A stretch of DNA of 10,762 nucleotides from the NCBI GenBank assembly GCA_937872715.1, contig CALMTJ010000332.1, forward strand, positions 1 to 10,762, in the 5' to 3' direction. Made by a program: the position numbers and the translations under genes. Numbering within the stretch: position 1 is the first letter of the stretch; every line of letters begins with the position of its first letter. The notes beneath the pieces are model-generated. The model had not been told where the DNA came from and made no database searches. It was given only the letters and a program-made list of their open reading frames with translations. Below are positions 1 through 6,657 of this stretch, piece by piece. This DNA comes from an uncultured Methylobacteriaceae bacterium. Its GTDB lineage: Bacteria; Pseudomonadota; Alphaproteobacteria; Rhizobiales; Beijerinckiaceae.

Positions 1-1749
1 GTGAAGCCGCCCGCGGCCCCGGCGCCGTTGCCGCCGTTGCCGCCGTTCTCCATCTCGGAGAGCGCGGGCGGCTTCACGGTGCAGAACATCGGCTTCGCGC
101 TCGGCCCCGTCCGCTACCGCATTCCCCGGGCGGAGATCCGCGGGACGACCTTGTCCCGCGACGAGCTCGCGCGTTTGCTAGATCCGGCCTCGGCGGTGCC
201 GTTCGCGGAACGCGTCGGCAAGCTCGGCGCGTCCGAGATCGCGGTTCCGGAGATGACGAGCGAGTCGACCGGATCGCAGGGCCGGCAGGTGACGACCTAC
301 CGGGACGTGCTGGCGACGGATGTGCGGAGCGGCCGGATCGCCTCCGTCCGGAGCGGGAGCGGCACCTTCACGATCGTCGGCGGCAGGGCGGCGGCCGACG
401 GCTCCTTCACGAGCGTGTCCGCGACGGACATCGATGTCGGGTTGTCGGTCGCGCTGTTCAACGAGCCGTCCGGCGACCGGCAGGACGAGATGCGCCGGCT
501 GTACGGCTCCTTCTCCCTCGACGGGATGACCTCGCGCGATGCGAACGGCGTCGTCGTCAGGATCGCCCGCATCGCCGGCCGCGATTTCAACGGCCGCCGC
601 ACGCGGGACGGCTGGATGGAATCCTTCCGCCGCTTCACCGAGACGGCGAACCTGGAGCAGGCCTCGCCCGACATTCGGGCGGGTGTCTATCGCGGCCTGA
701 TCGACATCCTGGAGGCGTTCGAGATCGGCGGCCTCGAGGCCACCGGGATCGAGTTCTCCAATGGCGGTGATCCGAAGGCCGCGTCCGGCCGCATCGCCCG
801 GATGGGCTACGCGGGCGGGGCGAGCCCGAGCGAACTCCGCATGGACGGGCTCGAGGTCAGGAGCGAGGCAGGCCAGGTGCGGCTCGCTTCCGCGGCCCTT
901 TCGGGGTTCTCGTTCAAGCCGATGCTGGCCGCGGCGCGGGAATTCGCCGGGATGTCGAAGGACGAACTGTCCCCGGCGCAGCTGCGGCGGCTGATCCCGA
1001 CGCTCGGCGAGTTCAAGCTGGGCGGAGTGGAATTCGCGCCCGCCGCAGGCGCCGCGTCCTCGACGCCCGGTGCCGCGGCCTTCGGGCTCGGCTCGTTCGA
1101 GGTCAGGACGGACAAGCCGGTCGCAGGGGTGCCGAGCGACGTCCGGATCGGCCTCCGCAACCTCGCCGTACGGGTCGACGCCGCGAATGCCGACGAGAAC
1201 GCGAAGCAGCTGCTCGATCTCGGCTACGACCGGATCGACGCCTCCATGGCGGCGAGCATCGGCTGGAACGAGGCCGGGCGGGAGCTCGTGGTCCGCGACC
1301 TGTCCGTCCAGGCGGCCGAGATGGGCGGCGTCGCCATCCGGGCCGTCCTCGGCAACGTGACGAAGGACGTGTTCGATCCCGATACGGCGGTGGCCTCCGT
1401 CGCCCTGATCGGCGCGGGCGTGAAGTCGATCGACGTCGCGGTGGAGAACGCGGGCCTGTTCGACCGCGTCCTCCGCCTGCAGGCAGGTCGTCAGGGCCGC
1501 CAGCCCGACGACCTGCGGCGGGAATTCGGCGTGATGGCCGCCATGGGCGTGCCCGTGATGCTGGGCGGCTCCGATTCGGCGAAGGCGATCGGCCAGGCCG
1601 TCGCCCAGTTCGTGGCGAAGCCCGGGCGTCTCCTTCTGCAGGCCCGCGCCAAGCAGGCGTCGGGTGTCGGCGCCCCCGATTTCCTGGCCGGAAGCTCCGA
1701 CCCGACCGCCATCCTCGACAAGTTCGACGTGACCGCGACGGTGCAGTAG
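1..1749 (+). CDS. Unrecognised large repeat-containing protein, 5' end probably outside the window
   Basis: I do not recognise the family. The frame is open from the first base to TAG at 1747-1749 (582 residues visible). The GTG at position 1 is only the window edge and has no visible ribosome site, so the true start is probably upstream. The first visible residues are a Pro/Ala-rich stretch (about 2-16) like a linker after a signal peptide or anchor; neither can be seen here. The rest has no cysteine and no membrane segment, and is rich in short alternating hydrophobic stretches suggesting beta structure. A loose motif recurs four times (residues about 103-123, 171-196, 281-305, 429-458): a hydrophobic-Gly/Asp-Leu strand, a turn, a Gly-x-Val-x-Ile/Leu strand, then a terminal Phe. 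This suggests a periplasmic or envelope repeat protein; function unknown. It is convergent with maeB, 7 bp away. High GC at third positions supports real coding. Confidence 0.8.
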   Translation: MKPPAAPAPLPPLPPFSISESAGGFTVQNIGFALGPVRYRIPRAEIRGTTLSRDELARLLDPASAVPFAERVGKLGASEIAVPEMTSESTGSQGRQVTTYRDVLATDVRSGRIASVRSGSGTFTIVGGRAAADGSFTSVSATDIDVGLSVALFNEPSGDRQDEMRRLYGSFSLDGMTSRDANGVVVRIARIAGRDFNGRRTRDGWMESFRRFTETANLEQASPDIRAGVYRGLIDILEAFEIGGLEATGIEFSNGGDPKAASGRIARMGYAGGASPSELRMDGLEVRSEAGQVRLASAALSGFSFKPMLAAAREFAGMSKDELSPAQLRRLIPTLGEFKLGGVEFAPAAGAASSTPGAAAFGLGSFEVRTDKPVAGVPSDVRIGLRNLAVRVDAANADENAKQLLDLGYDRIDASMAASIGWNEAGRELVVRDLSVQAAEMGGVAIRAVLGNVTKDVFDPDTAVASVALIGAGVKSIDVAVENAGLFDRVLRLQAGRQGRQPDDLRREFGVMAAMGVPVMLGGSDSAKAIGQAVAQFVAKPGRLLLQARAKQASGVGAPDFLAGSSDPTAILDKFDVTATVQ

Positions 1750-1756
1750 CGCCCTT

Positions 1757-4054
1757 TCAACCCTCGTCCTGGCGGTTGAGGCGGGACTGCGCCTCGACGA
1801 CGGCCACCGCCGTGATGTTGACGATCCCGCGCGCCGTGACCGACGGCGTGAGGATATGGGCCGGCCGCGCCGGCCCGATCAGGATCGGCCCGACGGGCAG
1901 CGCGTCCGCCACCACCTTGACCATCTGGAACGCGATGTTGGCGGCGTCGAGATTGGGCATGATCAGGACGTTGGCCTCGCCCTTCAGGGCGGAGGACGGG
2001 TTCACGCGGTCGCGGATCGCCTGGAGGAGCGCCGTGTCGGCCGCCATCTCGCCGTCGATCTCGAGCTCCGGGGCGGCCTCCCGCAGCAGCGCCAGGGCCG
2101 CCCGCATCTTGCGGGCCGAGACGGTGTCGGCCGAGCCGAAATCGGAATGGGACAGGAGCGCGATCTTCGGCTCGATGCCGAAGCGCCGCACGTGGCGCGC
2201 GCAGGCGACCGCCATCTCGGCGATCTCGCCTTCGCTCGGATCCTCCGTGACGTGGGTGTCGGCGATGAAATAAGCGCCTTTCGAGGTGACGAGCAGGCTC
2301 ATGGCCGCGACGCGATGCGCGCCCGGCGCGAGGCCCAGGATGTCGGTGAGGTGCCGGAGGTTTGACCTGAACCTGCCCTCCAGCCCGCAGATCAGCGCGT
2401 CCGCGTCCCCCCTCATGACCGCGATGGCGCCGATGACGGTCGAGTTCGTCCGCACCAGGGTGCGGGCCGCGTCGGGGGTGATGCCCTTTCGGCCCGCGAC
2501 CTCGAGATAGCTCGAGACGTAGTCGCGGTAGCGCGGGTCGTCCTCCGGGTTGATGAGGTCGAACTCGCGTCCGACCTCCATGGACAGGCCGAACCGCTTG
2601 AGCCTCGTCTCCACGACGGACGGTCGGCCGATGAGGATCGGCCTCGCGATCTTCTCCTCGACCACGGCCTGCACGGCCCGGAGCACGCGCTCGTCCTCGC
2701 CCTCGGCGTAGATCACCCGCCTCGGCTCCTCCCGGGCGGCGGTGAAGATCGGCTTCATCAGGAAGCCGGACCGGAAGACGAAGCGCTCGAGCGACTCGGT
2801 ATAGGCCGCGACGTCTGGCAGCGGCCGCCGCGCCACGCCCGTCTCGATCGCGGCCCGGGCGACGGCCGGCGCGATGCGCAGGATGAGGCGCGGGTCGAAC
2901 GGGCTCGGGATGAGCGAATCGGGACCGAACGGGCGCGCCTCCCCTCCATAGGCGCGCGCCACCACGTCGGAGGGCGCTTCGCGGGCGAGCGCCGCGATGG
3001 CGTTCACGGCCGCCGCCTTCATGGCCTCGTTGATGGTCGAGGCCTCGACGTCCAGCGCGCCCCGGAAGATGTAGGGGAAGCAGAGGACGTTGTTGACCTG
3101 GTTCGGGAAGTCGGACCGTCCGGTGCAGATCAGCGCGTCCGGCCGGGCCTCCCGGGCGAGGCCGGGCATGATCTCCGGATTCGGGTTCGCGAGCGCCATG
3201 ATGAGCGGGACGGGCGCCATGCTCTTCAGCATGTCGGGCTTCAGCACGCCGCCGGCCGAGAGCCCGATGAATACGTCCGCCTCCTCGATCACCTCCGCGA
3301 GGCGGCGCTTGTCGGTCGGCTGCGCGTAGACGGACTTCCAGCGGTCCATCAGGGCCGCCCGCCCCTCGTAGACGACGCCCTCGATATCCGTGACCCAGAT
3401 GTTCTCGCGCTTCACCCCGAGCGTGACGAGGAGGTTCAGGGTGGCGAGCGCGGCCGCGCCGGCGCCGGAGGTCACGACCTTGATGTCCGGGAGCGTCTTC
3501 CCGGCGAGTTCCATCGCGTTCACGACGGCGGCCGCCACGATGATCGCGGTGCCGTGCTGGTCGTCGTGGAAGACCGGGATGCCCATCCGGGCCTTCAGGT
3601 TCTCCTCGACGTCGAAGCATTCGGGCGCCTTGATGTCCTCGAGGTTGATGCCGCCGAAGGTCGGCTCCAGCGCCGCCACGACGTCGACGAGCCGGTCGAC
3701 ATCCGTTTCCGCGACCTCGATGTCGAAGACGTCGATGCCGGCGAATTTCTTGAACAGGACGGCCTTGCCTTCCATGACGGGCTTGGAGGCGAGCGGCCCG
3801 ATATTGCCGAGCCCGAGCACGGCCGTGCCGTTGGTGACCACGGCGACGAGGTTCTGCCGGGAGGTGAGGTTCGCGGCCTCCGCCGGGTCGGCCGCGATCG
3901 CCTCGCAGGCGACGGCCACGCCCGGCGTATAGGCGAGCGCGAGGTCGCGCTGGTTGCCGAGGGGTTTCGTCGCCTGGATCTCGACCTTCCCGGGCTTCGG
4001 GTGGCGATGGTAGAAGAGCGCGCCCGACCGCAGATCCTCCGTCACGTCAGCCAT
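1757..4054 (-). CDS. maeB: NADP-dependent malic enzyme with C-terminal phosphotransacetylase-like domain
   Basis: 765 residues, the usual length of the hybrid malic enzymes. It is expected to decarboxylate malate oxidatively to pyruvate and CO2 in the cytosol, yielding NADPH. The malic domain fills about residues 10-430. It shows the catalytic tyrosine in LAYTPGVA (Y42), the catalytic lysine in EGKAVLF (K97), metal ligands in INLEDIKAPE (E139, D140) and FHDDQHGTA (D165), and the dinucleotide loop SGAGAAA (196-202). From about residue 440 to the end lies a phosphate acetyl/butyryltransferase-like domain (RVIYAEGEDERVLRA, later HSDFGSAD and MPNLDAAN). In this family that tail is generally regarded as regulatory (acetyl-CoA sensing), not a proven enzyme. 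Start: ATG preceded by AAGG six bases upstream; the frame stays open far upstream but there overlaps the glycosyltransferase in another frame. NADP preference is inferred from family membership, not read from residues. It lies 44 bp downstream of the glycosyltransferase gene. Confidence 0.96.
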   Translation of the reverse strand: MADVTEDLRSGALFYHRHPKPGKVEIQATKPLGNQRDLALAYTPGVAVACEAIAADPAEAANLTSRQNLVAVVTNGTAVLGLGNIGPLASKPVMEGKAVLFKKFAGIDVFDIEVAETDVDRLVDVVAALEPTFGGINLEDIKAPECFDVEENLKARMGIPVFHDDQHGTAIIVAAAVVNAMELAGKTLPDIKVVTSGAGAAALATLNLLVTLGVKRENIWVTDIEGVVYEGRAALMDRWKSVYAQPTDKRRLAEVIEEADVFIGLSAGGVLKPDMLKSMAPVPLIMALANPNPEIMPGLAREARPDALICTGRSDFPNQVNNVLCFPYIFRGALDVEASTINEAMKAAAVNAIAALAREAPSDVVARAYGGEARPFGPDSLIPSPFDPRLILRIAPAVARAAIETGVARRPLPDVAAYTESLERFVFRSGFLMKPIFTAAREEPRRVIYAEGEDERVLRAVQAVVEEKIARPILIGRPSVVETRLKRFGLSMEVGREFDLINPEDDPRYRDYVSSYLEVAGRKGITPDAARTLVRTNSTVIGAIAVMRGDADALICGLEGRFRSNLRHLTDILGLAPGAHRVAAMSLLVTSKGAYFIADTHVTEDPSEGEIAEMAVACARHVRRFGIEPKIALLSHSDFGSADTVSARKMRAALALLREAAPELEIDGEMAADTALLQAIRDRVNPSSALKGEANVLIMPNLDAANIAFQMVKVVADALPVGPILIGPARPAHILTPSVTARGIVNITAVAVVEAQSRLNRQDEG

Positions 4055-4098
4055 GGACCACCTTGCCGGCGGACCTCGCGCCGCCTCCCTGCGCGACC

Positions 4099-5043
4099 CT
4101 ACTCCGTCTGGCGCGGAATGGGAGCCGCCTTCGACGGTCGCGGCGGGGTTGCCGGCGCGAGGCCCTGCCGGGCGAGCGCAGTCCGGCCGAGGAGATAGGC
4201 GAGCGCGCCCGCGGCCGATCCCCCGTAGCGCTCGATCAGGGCGCGCCGGCCGGTCAGCAGCGCGCCCAGAGCCTTCGCGCCGTTCAGCAGGAGGGTGCGG
4301 CGGACGTCGTTCGGCCGCCCGTACTTGTCCGACAGGTAGGCGCGCGACCAGGCGAGGTGCCAGCGGGCCGTGAAGATGCGCCCGGGCGCCGGGGCGCTGG
4401 ACCGGCCCCGTCCGTGCCGCGCCACCGCGCCGTGCACGTGGACGAGCCCGTACCCCGCATCGGCGACCCTCCGGCACAGGTCGTCGTCCTCGTAGAAGAG
4501 GAAGATGCGCTCGTCGAAGCCGCCGAGACGGAGGAAGAGCTCGCGCCGGACCAGGAGGCAGGCGCCCGACAGGAAGGGCGCGCAGCAATCGCCCGAGGGC
4601 GGGAGGAACCGGCCCTTCGGGTTGGGCAGGAAGGCCGGGACGAGCGAGCGGGGCTGGAAGAAGAGCCGCCCGTCCCCCTCCAGGATGCGCGGAGCCAGGA
4701 GCCCGACATCGGGATAGCGCCCGGCGGCAGCGAGAAGCTCCGCCACGGCGCCCTCCTCCAGGACGATGTCCGGGTTGACGAGCAGCAGCCACTCGGCCGC
4801 GCTCGCCCGGGCGCCGGCATTGTTTCCGCGCCCGTAGCCCTCGTTCGCGGCGGAGCGGACGACGCGCGCCCCTTCCCGTTCGGCGAAAGCCGCGGAGCCG
4901 TCCCGGCTCGCATTGTCGACCACGAGCGCCGCGACGCCGTTCCGCCGCAGGGCGGCGAGGCAGGTGCCGAGCATCGCGGCGGAATCGAAGGCGACCACGA
5001 TCGCCTCCACGGCAGGTCCTGTGCTGGCGGGCTGCGTGCTCAC
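4099..5043 (-). CDS. Family 2 glycosyltransferase (rhamnosyltransferase-like)
   Basis: 314 residues. Expected to transfer a nucleotide-activated sugar to a polysaccharide or lipid-linked acceptor on the cytoplasmic face of the membrane; donor and acceptor cannot be read from sequence. The GT-A fold is clear: VVAFDSA (16-22), VVDNASRDGS (41-50), NEGYGRGNNAG (67-77), the metal-site variant LLLVNPDIV (86-94, D92), and the acceptor/catalytic region GGFDERIFLFYEDDDLCRR (174-192). This arrangement resembles the WbbL-type rhamnosyltransferases of GT2. No membrane span is evident, and the C-terminus is Pro/Arg-rich. Start: GTG chosen because a perfect AGGAGG lies five bases upstream. The downstream maeB is 44 bp away on the same strand, so a two-gene transcript is likely although the functions look unrelated. 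A decayed TetR-type gene is divergent upstream. No polysaccharide cluster is visible around it, so it looks like an isolated glycosyltransferase. Confidence 0.9.
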   Translation of the reverse strand: MSTQPASTGPAVEAIVVAFDSAAMLGTCLAALRRNGVAALVVDNASRDGSAAFAEREGARVVRSAANEGYGRGNNAGARASAAEWLLLVNPDIVLEEGAVAELLAAAGRYPDVGLLAPRILEGDGRLFFQPRSLVPAFLPNPKGRFLPPSGDCCAPFLSGACLLVRRELFLRLGGFDERIFLFYEDDDLCRRVADAGYGLVHVHGAVARHGRGRSSAPAPGRIFTARWHLAWSRAYLSDKYGRPNDVRRTLLLNGAKALGALLTGRRALIERYGGSAAGALAYLLGRTALARQGLAPATPPRPSKAAPIPRQTE

Positions 5044-5048
5044 CGGAG

Positions 5049-5054
5049 CCTCCT
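5049..5054 (-). promoter_or_regulatory. Ribosome binding site of the glycosyltransferase gene
   Basis: The minus strand reads AGGAGG five bases before the GTG at 5043-5041. A perfect Shine-Dalgarno core at good spacing is what fixes this GTG as the start. Confidence 0.75.
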
Positions 5055-5089
5055 GGCTTCCCGCCGGCGGCGAGGCAACGCGACGGCGC

Positions 5090-5486
5090 GTGTCGGTGGC
5101 GGTGGAACGAGGAGCTTCCGACCGGCGCGGCGGCCCATCGGCGCGTGCGCCGAAACCCGGCGACGGAGGCGGCGATCGGGGCGGCGGCGCGCGACGTGCT
5201 GGCGAAATCCGGCGCCGCGGGCTTCACGATCGAAGCCGTCGCCCGGCGCGCCGGGGAGCGGACAATCCATCGATGGTGGCCGACCAAGGCCGACCTCCTG
5301 GTCGAGGTCTACGTGTCGGAGCGGGCGGCCCGCATCGCGGAGCCGGACGGCGGCTCCCTCCCGGGCGACCTCGCCGCCCTGGCGCGCGGGATCTGGGGTT
5401 GTTCCTCCCTCGGCCAGATGCCGATCGAAATGACGCACGGGGCGAAAGGCCGATGCGGTCGACGAGGCTGGCCTAAAAATCGGTAG
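5090..5486 (+). pseudogene. Decayed TetR/AcrR-type transcriptional regulator, DNA-binding part only
   Basis: The frame starting at GTG 5145 encodes a TetR N-terminal helix-turn-helix: ATEAAIGAAARDVLAKSG, GFTIEAVARRAG, then TIHRWWPTKADLLVEVYV. Three defects are visible. First, the expected N-terminal tail (RRGGPSARAPKP) is in a different frame (GTG candidates at 5090, 5096, 5102), and dropping one base in the GAAACCC run near 5152-5158 would join it to PATEAA. Second, the turn between RAG and TI has only two residues (ER) where TetR proteins normally have about four, so the recognition helix is probably misplaced. Third, homology stops after ALARGIW (about 5397) and the frame ends at 5486 inside the neighbour's terminator, so the ligand-binding domain (normally 120 or more residues) is missing. 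Any product is unlikely to be a working repressor. It is divergent from the glycosyltransferase, whose promoter it may once have controlled; that is inference. Confidence 0.72.
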
Positions 5487-5507
5487 CTCGTCACCCTGCG
5501 AGCTACC
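5475..5507 (-). terminator. Intrinsic terminator of the methyltransferase gene
   Basis: On the minus strand, GGTAGCTCG (5507-5499), an 8-base loop and CGAGCTACC (5490-5482) form a perfect 9-bp stem, followed by GATTTTTAGG giving a run of five T. The TAG stop of the methyltransferase (5505-5503) lies inside the first stem arm. The plus-strand side has no T run, so this terminates leftward transcription only. The stop codon of the decayed TetR frame falls in the other arm. Confidence 0.85.
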
Positions 5508-6273
5508 TTCTCCAGAAAGCTCGTTGCGCGCGCGATGCCGTCAACGGCTTGATCACGGCGAAACTCGTCCAGACCGAGTACGTCGTGAAGAAACTTGCGT
5601 AGCCAATGCCCGGAATTTCCGTCGATCGTGCGTAACGATCGTAGCTTTCGAAATCTGGTATGAACCCAGCTCGAGCGACCTTCTCTGCCCAGTAAGATGT
5701 AGGCTTTACGTTGACGTGAGTTGGATCTCCATTATGGACATCAAGTGGATCGCCCGCTTTCAGCGCGGCAAGATTATGAAACATTCGGCCACCCGGCACG
5801 AGGACACGAAAGAATTCCGAAAGCACATCATCGATGATACGATCAGGTATGTGTTCTAGAACTTGACCGGAATGAACCAGCGTGAGAGCTGAATCAGAGA
5901 TAGGAAGGCGGTCGATCGAACCAACGACCAACTGCTGGTCAGAAAAGCCAAAAGCTTTGCGCCCTAGTTTCACCATGTGCTCCGACATGTCCACGCCGAA
6001 CGTTCGCTCGTAAACACCTGTGTCCTTGAAGCCGGCGAGCTGCGCACCACACGCGCACCCGGCATCGAGGACGGCAGGCTGCCGATAATCCTCCTGAAGA
6101 CAGGCGGCCGTCACCATTCGCGCGTATGCTTTGTGCCACTCCCCGTACGCGAGGTAGTCAATGCCGGACGAGGCATGCTCATCGTAGTACAATTGACTAT
6201 ACGTCGTGTCAGTCAAAGGGCTCTCGTGACTGGCATTCATCGATCCGACCCGCTTCGCATTTGCCACGGACAT
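5503..6273 (-). CDS. Class I SAM-dependent methyltransferase on a low-GC insert
   Basis: 256 residues from the chosen ATG. Rossmann-fold methyltransferase signs are clear: motif I VLDAGCACGAQL (68-79), an acidic residue ending strand 2 in TFGVDMSEHM (D95), a motif II/III region SIDRLPISDSALTLVHS (119-135), then VLEHIPD (138-144) and FRVLVPGGRMFHN as in Methyltransf_11 proteins. N-terminal YYDEHASSGIDY resembles the YYD region common before such domains in polysaccharide- or metabolite-modifying methyltransferases. The substrate is unknown. Start is uncertain: ATG at 6273 and ATG at 6240 (245 residues) are both plausible, neither has a strong ribosome site, and a GTG at 6348 would add codons that look non-coding. 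Base composition differs sharply from its neighbours (30 of 60 bases GC in 5641-5700), suggesting acquisition by transfer. It stands alone between two pseudogenes and has its own terminator. Confidence 0.88.
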   Translation of the reverse strand: MSVANAKRVGSMNASHESPLTDTTYSQLYYDEHASSGIDYLAYGEWHKAYARMVTAACLQEDYRQPAVLDAGCACGAQLAGFKDTGVYERTFGVDMSEHMVKLGRKAFGFSDQQLVVGSIDRLPISDSALTLVHSGQVLEHIPDRIIDDVLSEFFRVLVPGGRMFHNLAALKAGDPLDVHNGDPTHVNVKPTSYWAEKVARAGFIPDFESYDRYARSTEIPGIGYASFFTTYSVWTSFAVIKPLTASRAQRAFWRR

Positions 6274-6437
6274 AGTGGGATCAGCACCCCCGCGGCAAGC
6301 GTGCACGTGGCCTGGTCGTCGCCGAAGCCCTTCACCATTTTCTGCCACGCCCCGTTATCTTGGATGTGTTTCGTCTCTCAGAGTGAGCACGAAGGCTATC
6401 GATAACGTGGACAGCGTGCAGATGCGGATGTGAGAAG

Positions 6438-6650
6438 GTGTTCCTCGGCGACTCCGCCCGCCGGGCCGAACTCGACCCGGCCGATATCGAGCTCGCGGTC
6501 GAGCTGCCTCTGACCTTGCCGCCTATGCGCGGCGCCATGACGGCCGCCTCATTCTGTTCGACTCCGCCACGCGGGGGCGAGGTGCGGCACGATTCGATTG
6601 CTTCGGTCGAACGTCACCTGTCCGCCGACAGCATCCTATCCTGGGTGGAC
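6438..6650 (+). pseudogene. Frameshifted remnant of an MNT-type nucleotidyltransferase
   Basis: No single frame encodes a protein, but three consecutive pieces read as one. Frame A (from 6438) gives AELDPADIELAVELP. Frame B (about 6506-6572) gives SDLAAYARRHDGRLILFDSATRG. Frame A resumes as GEVRHDSIASVERHLSADS up to about 6650. Removing one G from the five-G run at 6573-6577 gives SATRGEVRHDS without a break. The order of a Gly/Arg-rich leader helix, a GRLILF strand, the S-A-x-R-G turn and an aspartate about nine residues later matches the minimal nucleotidyltransferase fold found in MntA-type antitoxins. The signature Gly-Ser has become Asp-Ser and the expected Asp-x-Asp is damaged, so it should be inactive. 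The remnant ends against the 3' end of aspS, and no HEPN partner gene is seen. The family call rests on motif reading only. It occupies most of the 384-base gap between the methyltransferase and aspS; the rest (6274-6437) shows nothing I can support. Confidence 0.5.
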
Positions 6651-6657
6651 CGGCACG

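Noticed and set aside
1757..1779. TCAACC...GGTTGA inverted repeat at the 3' end of maeB as a terminator
   Set aside because: Only 6 bp with an 11-base loop inside the coding end and no T run.
1491..3620. 709-residue minus-strand frame overlapping maeB and the left-edge gene
   Set aside because: Low-complexity Arg/Gly/Pro translation in the wrong frame of maeB; no motifs.
4055..5287. In-frame N-terminal extension of maeB, giving a single 1176-residue frame to 5287
   Set aside because: The extension is Arg/Pro/Gly-rich, antisense-free shadow coding that overlaps the clear glycosyltransferase in another frame. The family start and a ribosome site are at 4054.
5397..5474. Possible transposase or integrase scrap between the TetR remnant and the terminator
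   Set aside because: I read all frames; short fragments such as VRHFDRHLAEGG gave no motif that I could assign to a mobile-element family.
6353..6407. CGTTATC / GATAACG inverted repeat and TATCGATA palindrome upstream of the methyltransferase as an operator
   Set aside because: The arms are only 7 bp and about 40 bases apart, and no regulator can be linked to them. Chance is a sufficient explanation.
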